From positions 1 to 18,118 of the forward strand of contig CAYYRE010000048.1 in NCBI GenBank assembly GCA_964473895.1: a DNA stretch of 18,118 bases, written 5' to 3'. This document shows, one piece after another, positions 1 through 7,600 of this stretch (positions within the stretch are counted from its first letter, which is position 1; each line of letters starts with the position of its first letter). The notes under the pieces were generated by a model, which had not been told where the DNA came from, did not search any database, and was given only the letters and a program-made list of their open reading frames with translations. The translations under genes were made by a program, and so were the position numbers. This stretch comes from Sulfidibacterium sp964473895. Lineage in GTDB: Bacteria > Bacteroidota > Bacteroidia > Bacteroidales > F082.

Positions 1-82
1 TGAAAGACAAAAATACACAAAAGCAGAGCACAAAACCCGATAAAATATTGTCAGGTTGATCCGCTGATTGACCTCTTTTTAT

Positions 83-90
83 TATCTTTG
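83..90 (+). promoter_or_regulatory. Putative Bacteroidota -7 promoter box (TATCTTTG) for the response regulator gene
   Basis: The octamer TATCTTTG fits the TAnnTTTG -7 element known for the primary sigma factor of Bacteroidota. It lies 28 bases before the ATG at 119, so a start site a few bases downstream would give a short, A-rich leader. No clear TTTG -33 box is seen at the expected ~19-base spacing; the nearest TTG (68-70) is only 12 bases upstream. The box supports the ATG at 119 over an in-frame TTG at 68, which would lie upstream of the predicted transcript start. Confidence 0.5.
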
Positions 91-118
91 TAGAAAGAAA
101 TCATTAAACTGCTTACCC

Positions 119-523
119 ATGGACTACAGCCGTTTTCAGTGGCCCTACAAAACCATATTAATAGCTGATGACGACATGCTCTCGAGACGCTATTTCAGCA
201 AAGTATTGGAGCCCACCAAAGCCAAACTCGATTTTGTTAAAAACGGAAAGGAAGCCGTGGATTATTGTTTCCGCAATCCGGAGGTTGACCTGGTTTTAAT
301 GGATATAAAGATGCCACTGAAAGACGGCTTAACGGCCACACGCGAATTGAAAGCCAAGTACCCGCGCCTTCCGGTGATTGTGGAAACGGCTTATGCTTTC
401 GATTACGACAAAAAAAACACACTCCTTTCGGGGGCCGACGAATTCATTACCAAACCCATCAAAAGGGAACAGCTTTTCGACATGATGGGCAAATACCTTG
501 GCGCCCAAGATGAAATCCGGTAA
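119..523 (+). CDS. Stand-alone receiver-domain response regulator (CheY-like)
   Basis: A 134-residue protein made of almost nothing but one REC domain (about residues 11-130). The acidic pocket is D17-D18-D19, the phospho-acceptor is D62 in LMDIKMP, the switch Thr is T90 and the conserved Lys is K112 in the TKPI motif. There is no output domain, so it should act by protein contact or as a shuttle in a phosphorelay. I chose the ATG at 119; a TTG 51 bases upstream in frame would add 17 residues that do not look like REC and would precede the predicted promoter. The sequence closely resembles the C-terminal REC of the kinase at 4608-8324: both share LVLMDIK.P, a TA.AF switch region and FITKPI, then end in GKYLG. 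This suggests common descent and perhaps a shared partner. It is likely the first gene of the signalling cluster, although a hairpin and a second -7 box separate it from the next gene. Confidence 0.9.
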   Translation: MDYSRFQWPYKTILIADDDMLSRRYFSKVLEPTKAKLDFVKNGKEAVDYCFRNPEVDLVLMDIKMPLKDGLTATRELKAKYPRLPVIVETAYAFDYDKKNTLLSGADEFITKPIKREQLFDMMGKYLGAQDEIR

Positions 524-541
524 CCCCCTTTTTTGAATTTT

Positions 542-561
542 CCGGCAATCTTCATTGCCGG
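542..561 (+). terminator. Perfect 8-bp hairpin after the response regulator gene (terminator-like, no T tract)
   Basis: CCGGCAAT (542-549) and ATTGCCGG (554-561) form a perfect 8-bp stem with a CTTC tetraloop, starting 18 bases after the stop codon of the response regulator. No run of T follows on the + strand (TGGGCTCC), so it is not a classical rho-independent terminator. A -7-type box follows 24 bases later. It may end or stabilise the first transcript, or act as an operator for the next gene; the sequence does not decide between these. Confidence 0.4.
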
Positions 562-585
562 TGGGCTCCTTTGCGGACTATTTTG

Positions 586-593
586 TAACTTTG
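586..593 (+). promoter_or_regulatory. Putative Bacteroidota -7 promoter box (TAACTTTG) upstream of the CheR-like gene
   Basis: TAACTTTG matches TAnnTTTG and lies 42 bases before the ATG at 636. A TTTG at 570-573 is only 12 bases upstream, too close for a normal -33 box. If real, this promoter would drive the CheR-like gene and the two kinase genes independently of the response regulator gene. It also argues against the in-frame TTG at 555 as the start, because that codon lies upstream of the box and inside the hairpin. Confidence 0.4.
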
Positions 594-635
594 GGCCTGG
601 TTAGGTTCATTTCGTTTTTCAAAAAAAGCAGGGGC

Positions 636-1541
636 ATGCAAAAAGTTGTTTCGGATATCGTACGGCATATCAAACGCACCACAGGAACTGACCTCTCGGT
701 TTTTGATGAAGATTTTCTGAAACAAACCCTGGAGAAGAAGATGGCAGAAGCCGGAATACATACTTTATCAGATTACCGTAATGAACTCCTCCATAAACCT
801 GAAACTGTCAGGGGGTTACAAAATGCTTTTTTTGTCAATTACAGCGAATTTTTCAGGGATCCGTTGATCTATGCCTTGCTTTGGAGATGGATCTTTCCGC
901 TGCTTTTTGCAAAAAAAGCCCATTCCAAAGAAAAGGAAATCAGGATATGGTCGGCTGCCACCGCCTCCGGACAGGAAGCTTACACCCTGGCCATGCTGCT
1001 GACCGAAATCGAAATACAAAACCCGCAACAGGGAGTTTCCATCCAAATATTCGGTTCCGACATTTGCTCCTCCGAAATTGAAAAAGCCCGGGAAGGTTTC
1101 TATCCTGTGGAACAATTACAAAAGGTTCCCCTCAAATACATCAACGAATATTTTTATCCAGTGGCCGGAGGTTACCGGTTAATCCCACGGATCAGAGAAT
1201 CGGTTAAATTTTTTGTATATGATTTGTTACATGCCCAAACCACAAGCCCTCCGGAAAGCATTTTCGGTTCGTTTGACATCATCTATTGCAGCAACCTGCT
1301 CATTTATTACAACGAAGAGGCCCGGCAACAAATTCTCCGGAAACTTTTTAAAAACTTAGTAAGCCATGGGGTACTCATTACCGGAGATACTGAAAAGGCG
1401 ATGATTTCGCCATCCCTTTTCAGGGAAATGATTCCTCCCGCCCCCATTTTTCAAAAAACCAGCGACAAAGAAAACCCGATACCCCCCGATGGAATAGGTT
1501 TTGTCCACGGGACGAAAGAAAGTCTTTTTCGCCCCATTTGA
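636..1541 (+). CDS. Divergent CheR-type SAM-dependent methyltransferase
   Basis: A 301-residue protein with the layout of CheR, the enzyme that methylates glutamate side chains of chemoreceptors using S-adenosylmethionine. The N-terminal helical domain (about 1-65) is followed by NYSEFFRDP (68-76), matching the family's ET.FFRdp. The SAM-binding motif I is RIWSAATASGQEAYTLAM (103-120); the usual form is RIWSAGCSTGEEPYS, so the Gly-Cys is lost. The acidic motif is FGSDIC (139-144). The usual CRNVLIYF is CSNLLIYY (218-225), with Arg replaced by Ser. Length is normal for CheR. The ATG at 636 was chosen because the upstream TTG at 555 lies in the hairpin and adds 27 residues unlike CheR. No CheB esterase, CheA, CheW or MCP is present, so the substrate is unlikely to be a classical receptor; the kinase encoded 38 bases downstream is a candidate (inference). 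The altered SAM motif leaves room for reduced or changed activity. Confidence 0.8.
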   Translation: MQKVVSDIVRHIKRTTGTDLSVFDEDFLKQTLEKKMAEAGIHTLSDYRNELLHKPETVRGLQNAFFVNYSEFFRDPLIYALLWRWIFPLLFAKKAHSKEKEIRIWSAATASGQEAYTLAMLLTEIEIQNPQQGVSIQIFGSDICSSEIEKAREGFYPVEQLQKVPLKYINEYFYPVAGGYRLIPRIRESVKFFVYDLLHAQTTSPPESIFGSFDIIYCSNLLIYYNEEARQQILRKLFKNLVSHGVLITGDTEKAMISPSLFREMIPPAPIFQKTSDKENPIPPDGIGFVHGTKESLFRPI

Positions 1542-1579
1542 AAAAAAAAGGAAATCCGGAATAAATAATACAATAGACC

Positions 1580-4500
1580 ATGCGTTTTAAAGACCTGAAA
1601 ATAGGAAACCAAATGATACTTCTCATTGTTTTCCTTTTCGCCATTATTTTAATGCTCGGCAGCATTTCGCTGTATCAATCAAGCCGCCTTTGGCAACAAA
1701 CCCAAAGTCTGTACGACCACCCGCTCAAGGTGAGCCGGGCCATCAGTGCAATAAAAACCGACATCATTCTGCTGGATAACGATCTGGAAGATTTTTTGAT
1801 AGAGAAAGACTTGCGAAAACAGAACCGCTTGCTGCAAACCATACGTTCGGTCCAAAACAACATGCATGACCATCTCCGGTCGTTACAGAACGATTACCTT
1901 GGGCCCGGTACCGACATCCGGAAACTGGAAACCGGCATTCAGGAACTGATCACTCTTACCAACAGGGTTATTTTGCTGGCCCAAACCGGAAAAAAAGCCG
2001 AAGCCCTTCAACTGGAACAAACACTCAGCGAAAAAGTATTCACCCCTTCGGGGATCATCAAAGACCTGCAATCCATTGAGGCCACAGCAAAACAAATGGC
2101 AAGCCGCTTTTACGACAATGCCCGGAACAATAAAAAACAGTTGGCCCGGCAAATGTTTGTTGCGGTATCACTGTTATTCATTTTCCTGCTGACCGGGCTT
2201 CTGTTTATTTATCACCAGGCCATTCGCACACCTCTCAGGCAACTGACCCGGGCCACAAAACAATTCTCCGAAGGAAACTATCATACCCATGTAGCCTACA
2301 GCTCCCGCAACGAAATGGGGCAGTTGGCAGAAGCTTTTAACCGTATGGTGGCAGCCATCCGTCTGCAAATGGAACGTGAAGAAAAAGCTTTTCATTTCAA
2401 CGCTACCCTATTCAAAAGAGAAAACCTCGGGAATTTCACGCAGAACCTTCTCATGGAGCTCATGGAGCTGACCGGGTCGCAAATGGGAGCTGTTTTCCTG
2501 TTAAACAAAGAACGTTCCGAATTTACCCTGTTTCGATCCATTGGCCTTTCGGCCAAAACACGATTACGGTTTTCGGCCAACATCAAAGAAGGTGAATTCG
2601 GCGTTCCTTTAAGCCAGGGCAAAATATCCTACCTCAAAGATCTGCCTGCGGATACGCCGTTTTTATTCAAAACCACTGCGGGCAACCTGATCCCCAAAGA
2701 AATCGTTACCATCCCCATCATCGAAAAGAACCACACCGTAGCCATGATTTCCCTGGCCGGCATTCATGCTTACAACGAAGTGGCCAGGTTGGTACTGCAT
2801 GATATTTACCCTTCGCTCAATGCACGTTTTAACGGCGTGTTGCTTTTCAAGAAAATCAAAGAGCAAACCCAACAATTGGAAAAACAGAATACCGAACTGG
2901 AAATTCAGGGCAAAGAACTTGCGGCCCAATCCATAGAGCTCAGCCGGCAAAATACGGAGCTCAAAATGCAGAAAAACCAGTTGGATGAAGCCAACCGGCT
3001 CAAGTCAACCTTTTTGTCGAATATGAGCCATGAGTTGCGAACCCCGCTCAATTCGGTCATTGCCCTCTCCAGTGTTTTAAAGAAAAAACTGAAAGACAGC
3101 ATTCCCGAAGAGGAATATGCTTATATCGACGTTATTGAACGTAACGGAAAACAGCTTTTGGAGCTCATAAACGATGTGTTGGATTTGTCACGTATCGAAT
3201 CGGGAAGAGTAGAATTCGACGCTTCCGAGATAGACATCAACGGATTGATCCGCGAAATGGTCACCCTCATTGCGCCTCAGGCCGACGAAAAAAAGATCCG
3301 GCTCACGGCAAAAGCCACAGAAAACCTGCCCCCACTCTTCAGCGACAGGAACAAAATACGTCATATTTTGCAAAACCTCATTGGTAATGCAGTGAAATTC
3401 ACCGAAAAAGGCCGGGTGGAAGTTTGGGCAGAAACCGAAGGTGACTATTTGCAGATCAACGTAAAAGACACGGGCATTGGCATTCCGGAAGATCAGCTGC
3501 CGTACATTTTTGATGAATTCAGGCAGGTGGACAGCAGCACTTCGCGCAAGTACGGCGGCACCGGCCTGGGCCTCTCCATTGCCAAAAAATATGCCCGTAT
3601 GCTGGGCGGCACCATAGAAGTAAAAAGCAAACCGGGAGAAGGTTCGGTATTTACTTTGCTGCTCCCCATAAACCCTGTCGTGTCAGGAACATCAAACTTG
3701 CTACCGGAAAAAGAAAAGGGCGTGATACAAGAGCAAACTTTCGGACCGGTTTCCGGTACCGGAAAATTAACGCAAACGGAAAATCCTGTTGAAAAAACCA
3801 TTTTGATTGTTGAAGACAGCGAACCGGCCATCATACAACTGAAAGACATTCTGACAGAAGCAGGGTTTCATGTTGAAACAGCGGCCGGTGGCCAGGAAGC
3901 GTTGGAAAAGATTGCCCAACATGTCCCGGATGCCATGATTCTGGATTTGATGATGCCCGGTGTCGATGGCTACGAGGTGCTCGAAGCGGTGCGTGCCAAT
4001 GCCGAAACCGCCGCATTACCCGTACTGATCCTCACCGCCAAACATCTCGATCACCGGGATATGAAAATTATGGAAAAAAACCATGTTTTCCAGATGTTGC
4101 AAAAAGGCGATATTAACCGGAAGGAACTGCTAAATATTATCCGGAAAATGGTTTTTCCTGAAGTAAACACTGCGTCCCCAGCCGCCAAAAAACAGTATCC
4201 CAAACCCTCCGGAAAGAAAGTTAAAAGAAGCGCAGAAAAACCTTTGATCCTTATTGTGGAAGACAACGTGGACAATCTGCTGACCATGAAAAGCCTGCTT
4301 GGAGACAACTTCCGGGTGATGGAAGCATACGATGGACAGGATGGGGTGGTAAAAGCCAAGACGTATCATCCCGACCTGATTTTTATGGACATTGCCATGC
4401 CCGTAATGAACGGGTTCAGGGCATTCGATGCCATACGGAAGGAGGAACAGTTGAAACAGGTACCCATTATTGCCGTGACAGCCAGTGCCCTCACCGCCGA

Positions 4501-4600
4501 CCGCAAAGAAATTTTGCATTACGGTTTCGACGGATACATACCGAAGCCCATTGACATCAACCATTTTGAAAAGGTTTTATATCAATTTATCACCAAATAA
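1580..4600 (+). CDS. Membrane hybrid sensor histidine kinase (4-helix sensor-HAMP-GAF-HisKA-HATPase-REC-REC)
   Basis: A 1006-residue inner-membrane kinase. Transmembrane helices at about 11-31 and 191-212 bracket a helical periplasmic domain that resembles the four-helix-bundle sensors of MCPs. Then come HAMP (about 213-266), GAF (about 282-425) and a coiled coil (428-474) with five consecutive heptads of the form Qxx(E/Q)Lxx. HisKA carries the phospho-acceptor H484 in NMSHELRTPLN. The ATPase domain has the N box around N603, the DTGIGIP G1 motif and GGTGLGLSIAKK. Two receiver domains follow: REC1 (about 738-856, D789 in LDLMMP) and REC2 (about 887-1004, D937 in FMDIAMP, Lys in PKPID). In REC1 the conserved Lys-Pro is changed to Lys-Gly (MLQKGD), which may alter its output. 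It starts 38 bases after the CheR-like gene behind a purine-rich AAGGAAA, and ends 7 bases before the next kinase gene, so co-transcription is likely. The ligand is unknown. Confidence 0.93.
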   Translation: MRFKDLKIGNQMILLIVFLFAIILMLGSISLYQSSRLWQQTQSLYDHPLKVSRAISAIKTDIILLDNDLEDFLIEKDLRKQNRLLQTIRSVQNNMHDHLRSLQNDYLGPGTDIRKLETGIQELITLTNRVILLAQTGKKAEALQLEQTLSEKVFTPSGIIKDLQSIEATAKQMASRFYDNARNNKKQLARQMFVAVSLLFIFLLTGLLFIYHQAIRTPLRQLTRATKQFSEGNYHTHVAYSSRNEMGQLAEAFNRMVAAIRLQMEREEKAFHFNATLFKRENLGNFTQNLLMELMELTGSQMGAVFLLNKERSEFTLFRSIGLSAKTRLRFSANIKEGEFGVPLSQGKISYLKDLPADTPFLFKTTAGNLIPKEIVTIPIIEKNHTVAMISLAGIHAYNEVARLVLHDIYPSLNARFNGVLLFKKIKEQTQQLEKQNTELEIQGKELAAQSIELSRQNTELKMQKNQLDEANRLKSTFLSNMSHELRTPLNSVIALSSVLKKKLKDSIPEEEYAYIDVIERNGKQLLELINDVLDLSRIESGRVEFDASEIDINGLIREMVTLIAPQADEKKIRLTAKATENLPPLFSDRNKIRHILQNLIGNAVKFTEKGRVEVWAETEGDYLQINVKDTGIGIPEDQLPYIFDEFRQVDSSTSRKYGGTGLGLSIAKKYARMLGGTIEVKSKPGEGSVFTLLLPINPVVSGTSNLLPEKEKGVIQEQTFGPVSGTGKLTQTENPVEKTILIVEDSEPAIIQLKDILTEAGFHVETAAGGQEALEKIAQHVPDAMILDLMMPGVDGYEVLEAVRANAETAALPVLILTAKHLDHRDMKIMEKNHVFQMLQKGDINRKELLNIIRKMVFPEVNTASPAAKKQYPKPSGKKVKRSAEKPLILIVEDNVDNLLTMKSLLGDNFRVMEAYDGQDGVVKAKTYHPDLIFMDIAMPVMNGFRAFDAIRKEEQLKQVPIIAVTASALTADRKEILHYGFDGYIPKPIDINHFEKVLYQFITK

Positions 4601-4607
4601 CCTCCGC

Positions 4608-7600
4608 ATGAAAGTTTTAGCCATCGATGATATCCAAGACAACCTGACCGTACTGAAAGCAGTCATCAAAGATGCTTTTCCGGATGCAACGGTCTATACC
4701 GCCCTCAACGGTCCCGACGGCATCAAGTTGGCCTCGGCCACCGACCCGGACGTTATCCTGCTGGATATTATCATGCCCGAAATGGACGGTTTTGAAGTTT
4801 GTCGCCGGCTGAAAAAGGAAGAAAACCTCAAACACATTCCGGTCGTTTTCCTCACCGCCCTGAAAACAACCGCCGCCAACCGCATCAAGGCTTTGGAGGC
4901 GGGTGGGGATGGATTTCTGTCGAAACCCGTAAACCGCGAGGAACTAATGGCACAATTGCGTGCCATGAAAAAAATCAAACAAGCCGCCATGCACGAAAAA
5001 GAAGAAAAAAGAATCCTGGAATCGATGGTGGCCGAACGGACGCATGCACTGGAAGCCGAAATCAAACTCCGCATGGAGACCGAACAACAATTGCGGGAAA
5101 GTGAACAGCGGTACCGCCTTATTTCCAGCCTTACTTCCGATTATGTTTTTGAAGAAGACGTTGCAGCGGATGGTTCCAGGATCATTAACTGGGTGGCCGG
5201 CTCATTTAAAGAAATCACGGGATACACACAAAAAGAGTTCATTGCACAGGGCGGATGGCGAAGCATTCTGCATCCCGCCGACTTGCCGGTGGATGATGAT
5301 GCCCTGGAAAAATTATTTCAAAACAAAAAAGCCAGTCATGAAGTCCGCATTTTTCATAAATCCGGCCGTATCATTTGGGTAAAGGTGTATGTTTATCCCG
5401 TGTGGGACAATGCCAACGGACAGTTGCAAAAAATCATCGGTTCGGTCAAAGATATCACCGAAGAAAAACTCAACCGGCAAGTGCAGGAGATATTGTTTGG
5501 CATAGCCAAAAAGGTACTTACCTCCAACCGGCTCAGCGACCTCTACCGCGAAGTGCAACAAGAGCTTCACAAGGTAATGGATGCCGAAAATTTTGTGGTT
5601 GCCCGTTGGGCTCCCGACACACAACGGTTTTATGTTTGCTACGGAAAAGACGAAAAAGAAACCTTCGACTGGTATGCAGCTGCAGGTTCACTCTCTTACC
5701 GGGTTATACAGCGGCAAAAACCGTTGTTGCTGACCGGAAAAGAAATCGAAGCGATAGCGGCGGCACAGGAAGAAACCATCCCAGGCACCATCCCTGAGGT
5801 ATGGATGGGGGCCCCTTTGTACCGTAACAACGAAATTTTCGGGGTCATGATCGTGCAGCATTACCAAAATGCAAAGGCTTACGATAAACTTATGCTGCGC
5901 ATTTTTGAAGCCGCCGCCAACGAGTTAAGTTTTTACATAGGGCGAAAGGAAACCGAAGAAAGAAATGCAAGCCTTTCCAAAGCCATCGATCAAAGTCTGG
6001 TAGGCACCCTGATTACGGATCCCGGCGGCACAATTCAGTTTGTCAACCCATCGTTTTGCCAACTCACGGGCAGAAAAAAAGAAGAGCTCATCGGTAAGGA
6101 TGCCCGTTCACTCCAGCCGGAGCTGTTCCGCAAAAAAAACCTCTCCGTTGAAATCAAAGAAGCCCTTCAGCAACGGAAAGTATGGCAAAATACCCTTTCC
6201 GGCAAAAAGAAAGATGGCACGCTGTTTTGGGTAGAAATTATGATTTCCCCACTGGTGGATGCAAACAATGAGATTATACGGATTGTTGTGCTTTTAGAGG
6301 ACAAAACAGAGCCAAAGCGCAACGAATTATTTCAGCAAATCCAATTCAACATTGCCCACAGTATGATTACCTCTGCCACGCTGCACGATCTTTTTCTTAC
6401 CGTCAAGCGGGAGCTGAACAAAGTTATGCCTGCCAACAATATTTTTATTGCTTTGTACAATCCCCAAACGGATAGCTTGGAAACCGAACTGGGCGTAGAT
6501 GAAAAAGAATTTGTCCCCCGTATTCCACCGCGCAAATCCCTTTCGGGGATTGTTATGAAAACGGGGAAAACACTGCTTTTTACCAAAAAACAGATCCGCG
6601 AACTGGCCCGCAAGGGTACGATACAACTCGTGGGAAAACGGGCAGCGTTGTGGTTGGGCGCCCCTTTGGTACGCAACGACCAACCCATTGGGGTTATTGC
6701 CGTGCAGGATTACCACAACCCGAAGGCTTACGACAAAAAAGCTCTTGAGATGATGAGCCTGCTGGCCAATCAACTCAGTCTTTACATCGAACAAAAAAAT
6801 GCCGAAGAATTTAACCGGAAACTTTCCAAAGCCATAGAACAAAGCCCGGTGAGCATCGTCATTACCGATACCCATGGAACCATCGAATACATCAACCCCA
6901 AATTTACGGAGATCACCGGTTACACCTGGGAAGAGGCCATTGGCAAAAACCCCAACATTTTGAAATCGGGCGAACACAGCCGGTCTTTCTACCAAAAACT
7001 TTGGGATACCGTTTTGTCCGGAAAAGAGTGGACCGGCGAATTACACAACAAAAGGAAAAACGGCACCTTGTATTGGGAAAATGCCCTCATCGCCCCTATT
7101 TTTGACCAAAAAGGAAAGATTACCCACCTGCTCGGGGTGAAAGAAGATATTACCGGTAAGAAAAAAATGCTGCATGAACTGATCGCCGCCAAGGAAAAAG
7201 CAGAGGAGAGCGACCGGCTGAAAACCGCCTTTTTGCAAAATATGTCACACGAAATACGCACCCCGCTCAATGGAATTCTGGGTTTTGCCGATCTGCTGAC
7301 TTTTGAAGACATTTCCACAGAAAAAGTAAGAGAATATGCCGGTTTCATCGTAAAAAGCGGGCAACGGTTGCTGCAACTGATTAACAACATACTCGACATA
7401 TCGCGCATCGAATCGGGCAGCATCCCCGTTCATTTCAAAACCTTTAACCTGAACCGTCTGTTGAAAGACCTCTGCCGGCCTTTTGAATTGCAGGCTACTA
7501 AAAAACAAATTGCTTTCCAATGCCGTCTTCCTTTAGCAGACGAAAAAAGCCTGGTGGTTTCCGATGATGACAAAATCAGCCAAATCATCACCAACCTCGT

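Noticed and set aside
68..118. TTG start at 68 for the response regulator
   Set aside because: It lies before the predicted transcript start at about 95 and adds 17 residues that do not belong to a receiver domain; the ATG at 119 is a better start.
555..635. TTG start at 555 for the CheR-like protein
   Set aside because: The codon is inside the hairpin and upstream of the -7 box; the added residues are not CheR-like. The ATG at 636 fits better.
4485..4607. Extended N terminus of the soluble kinase overlapping the upstream gene
   Set aside because: It would overlap the preceding coding region by 116 bases in another frame and adds no REC sequence; the ATG 7 bases after the stop at 4600 is the natural start.
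6327..6995. Long open frame antisense to the soluble kinase
   Set aside because: It has no recognisable domain and mirrors the strongly supported kinase frame on the other strand.
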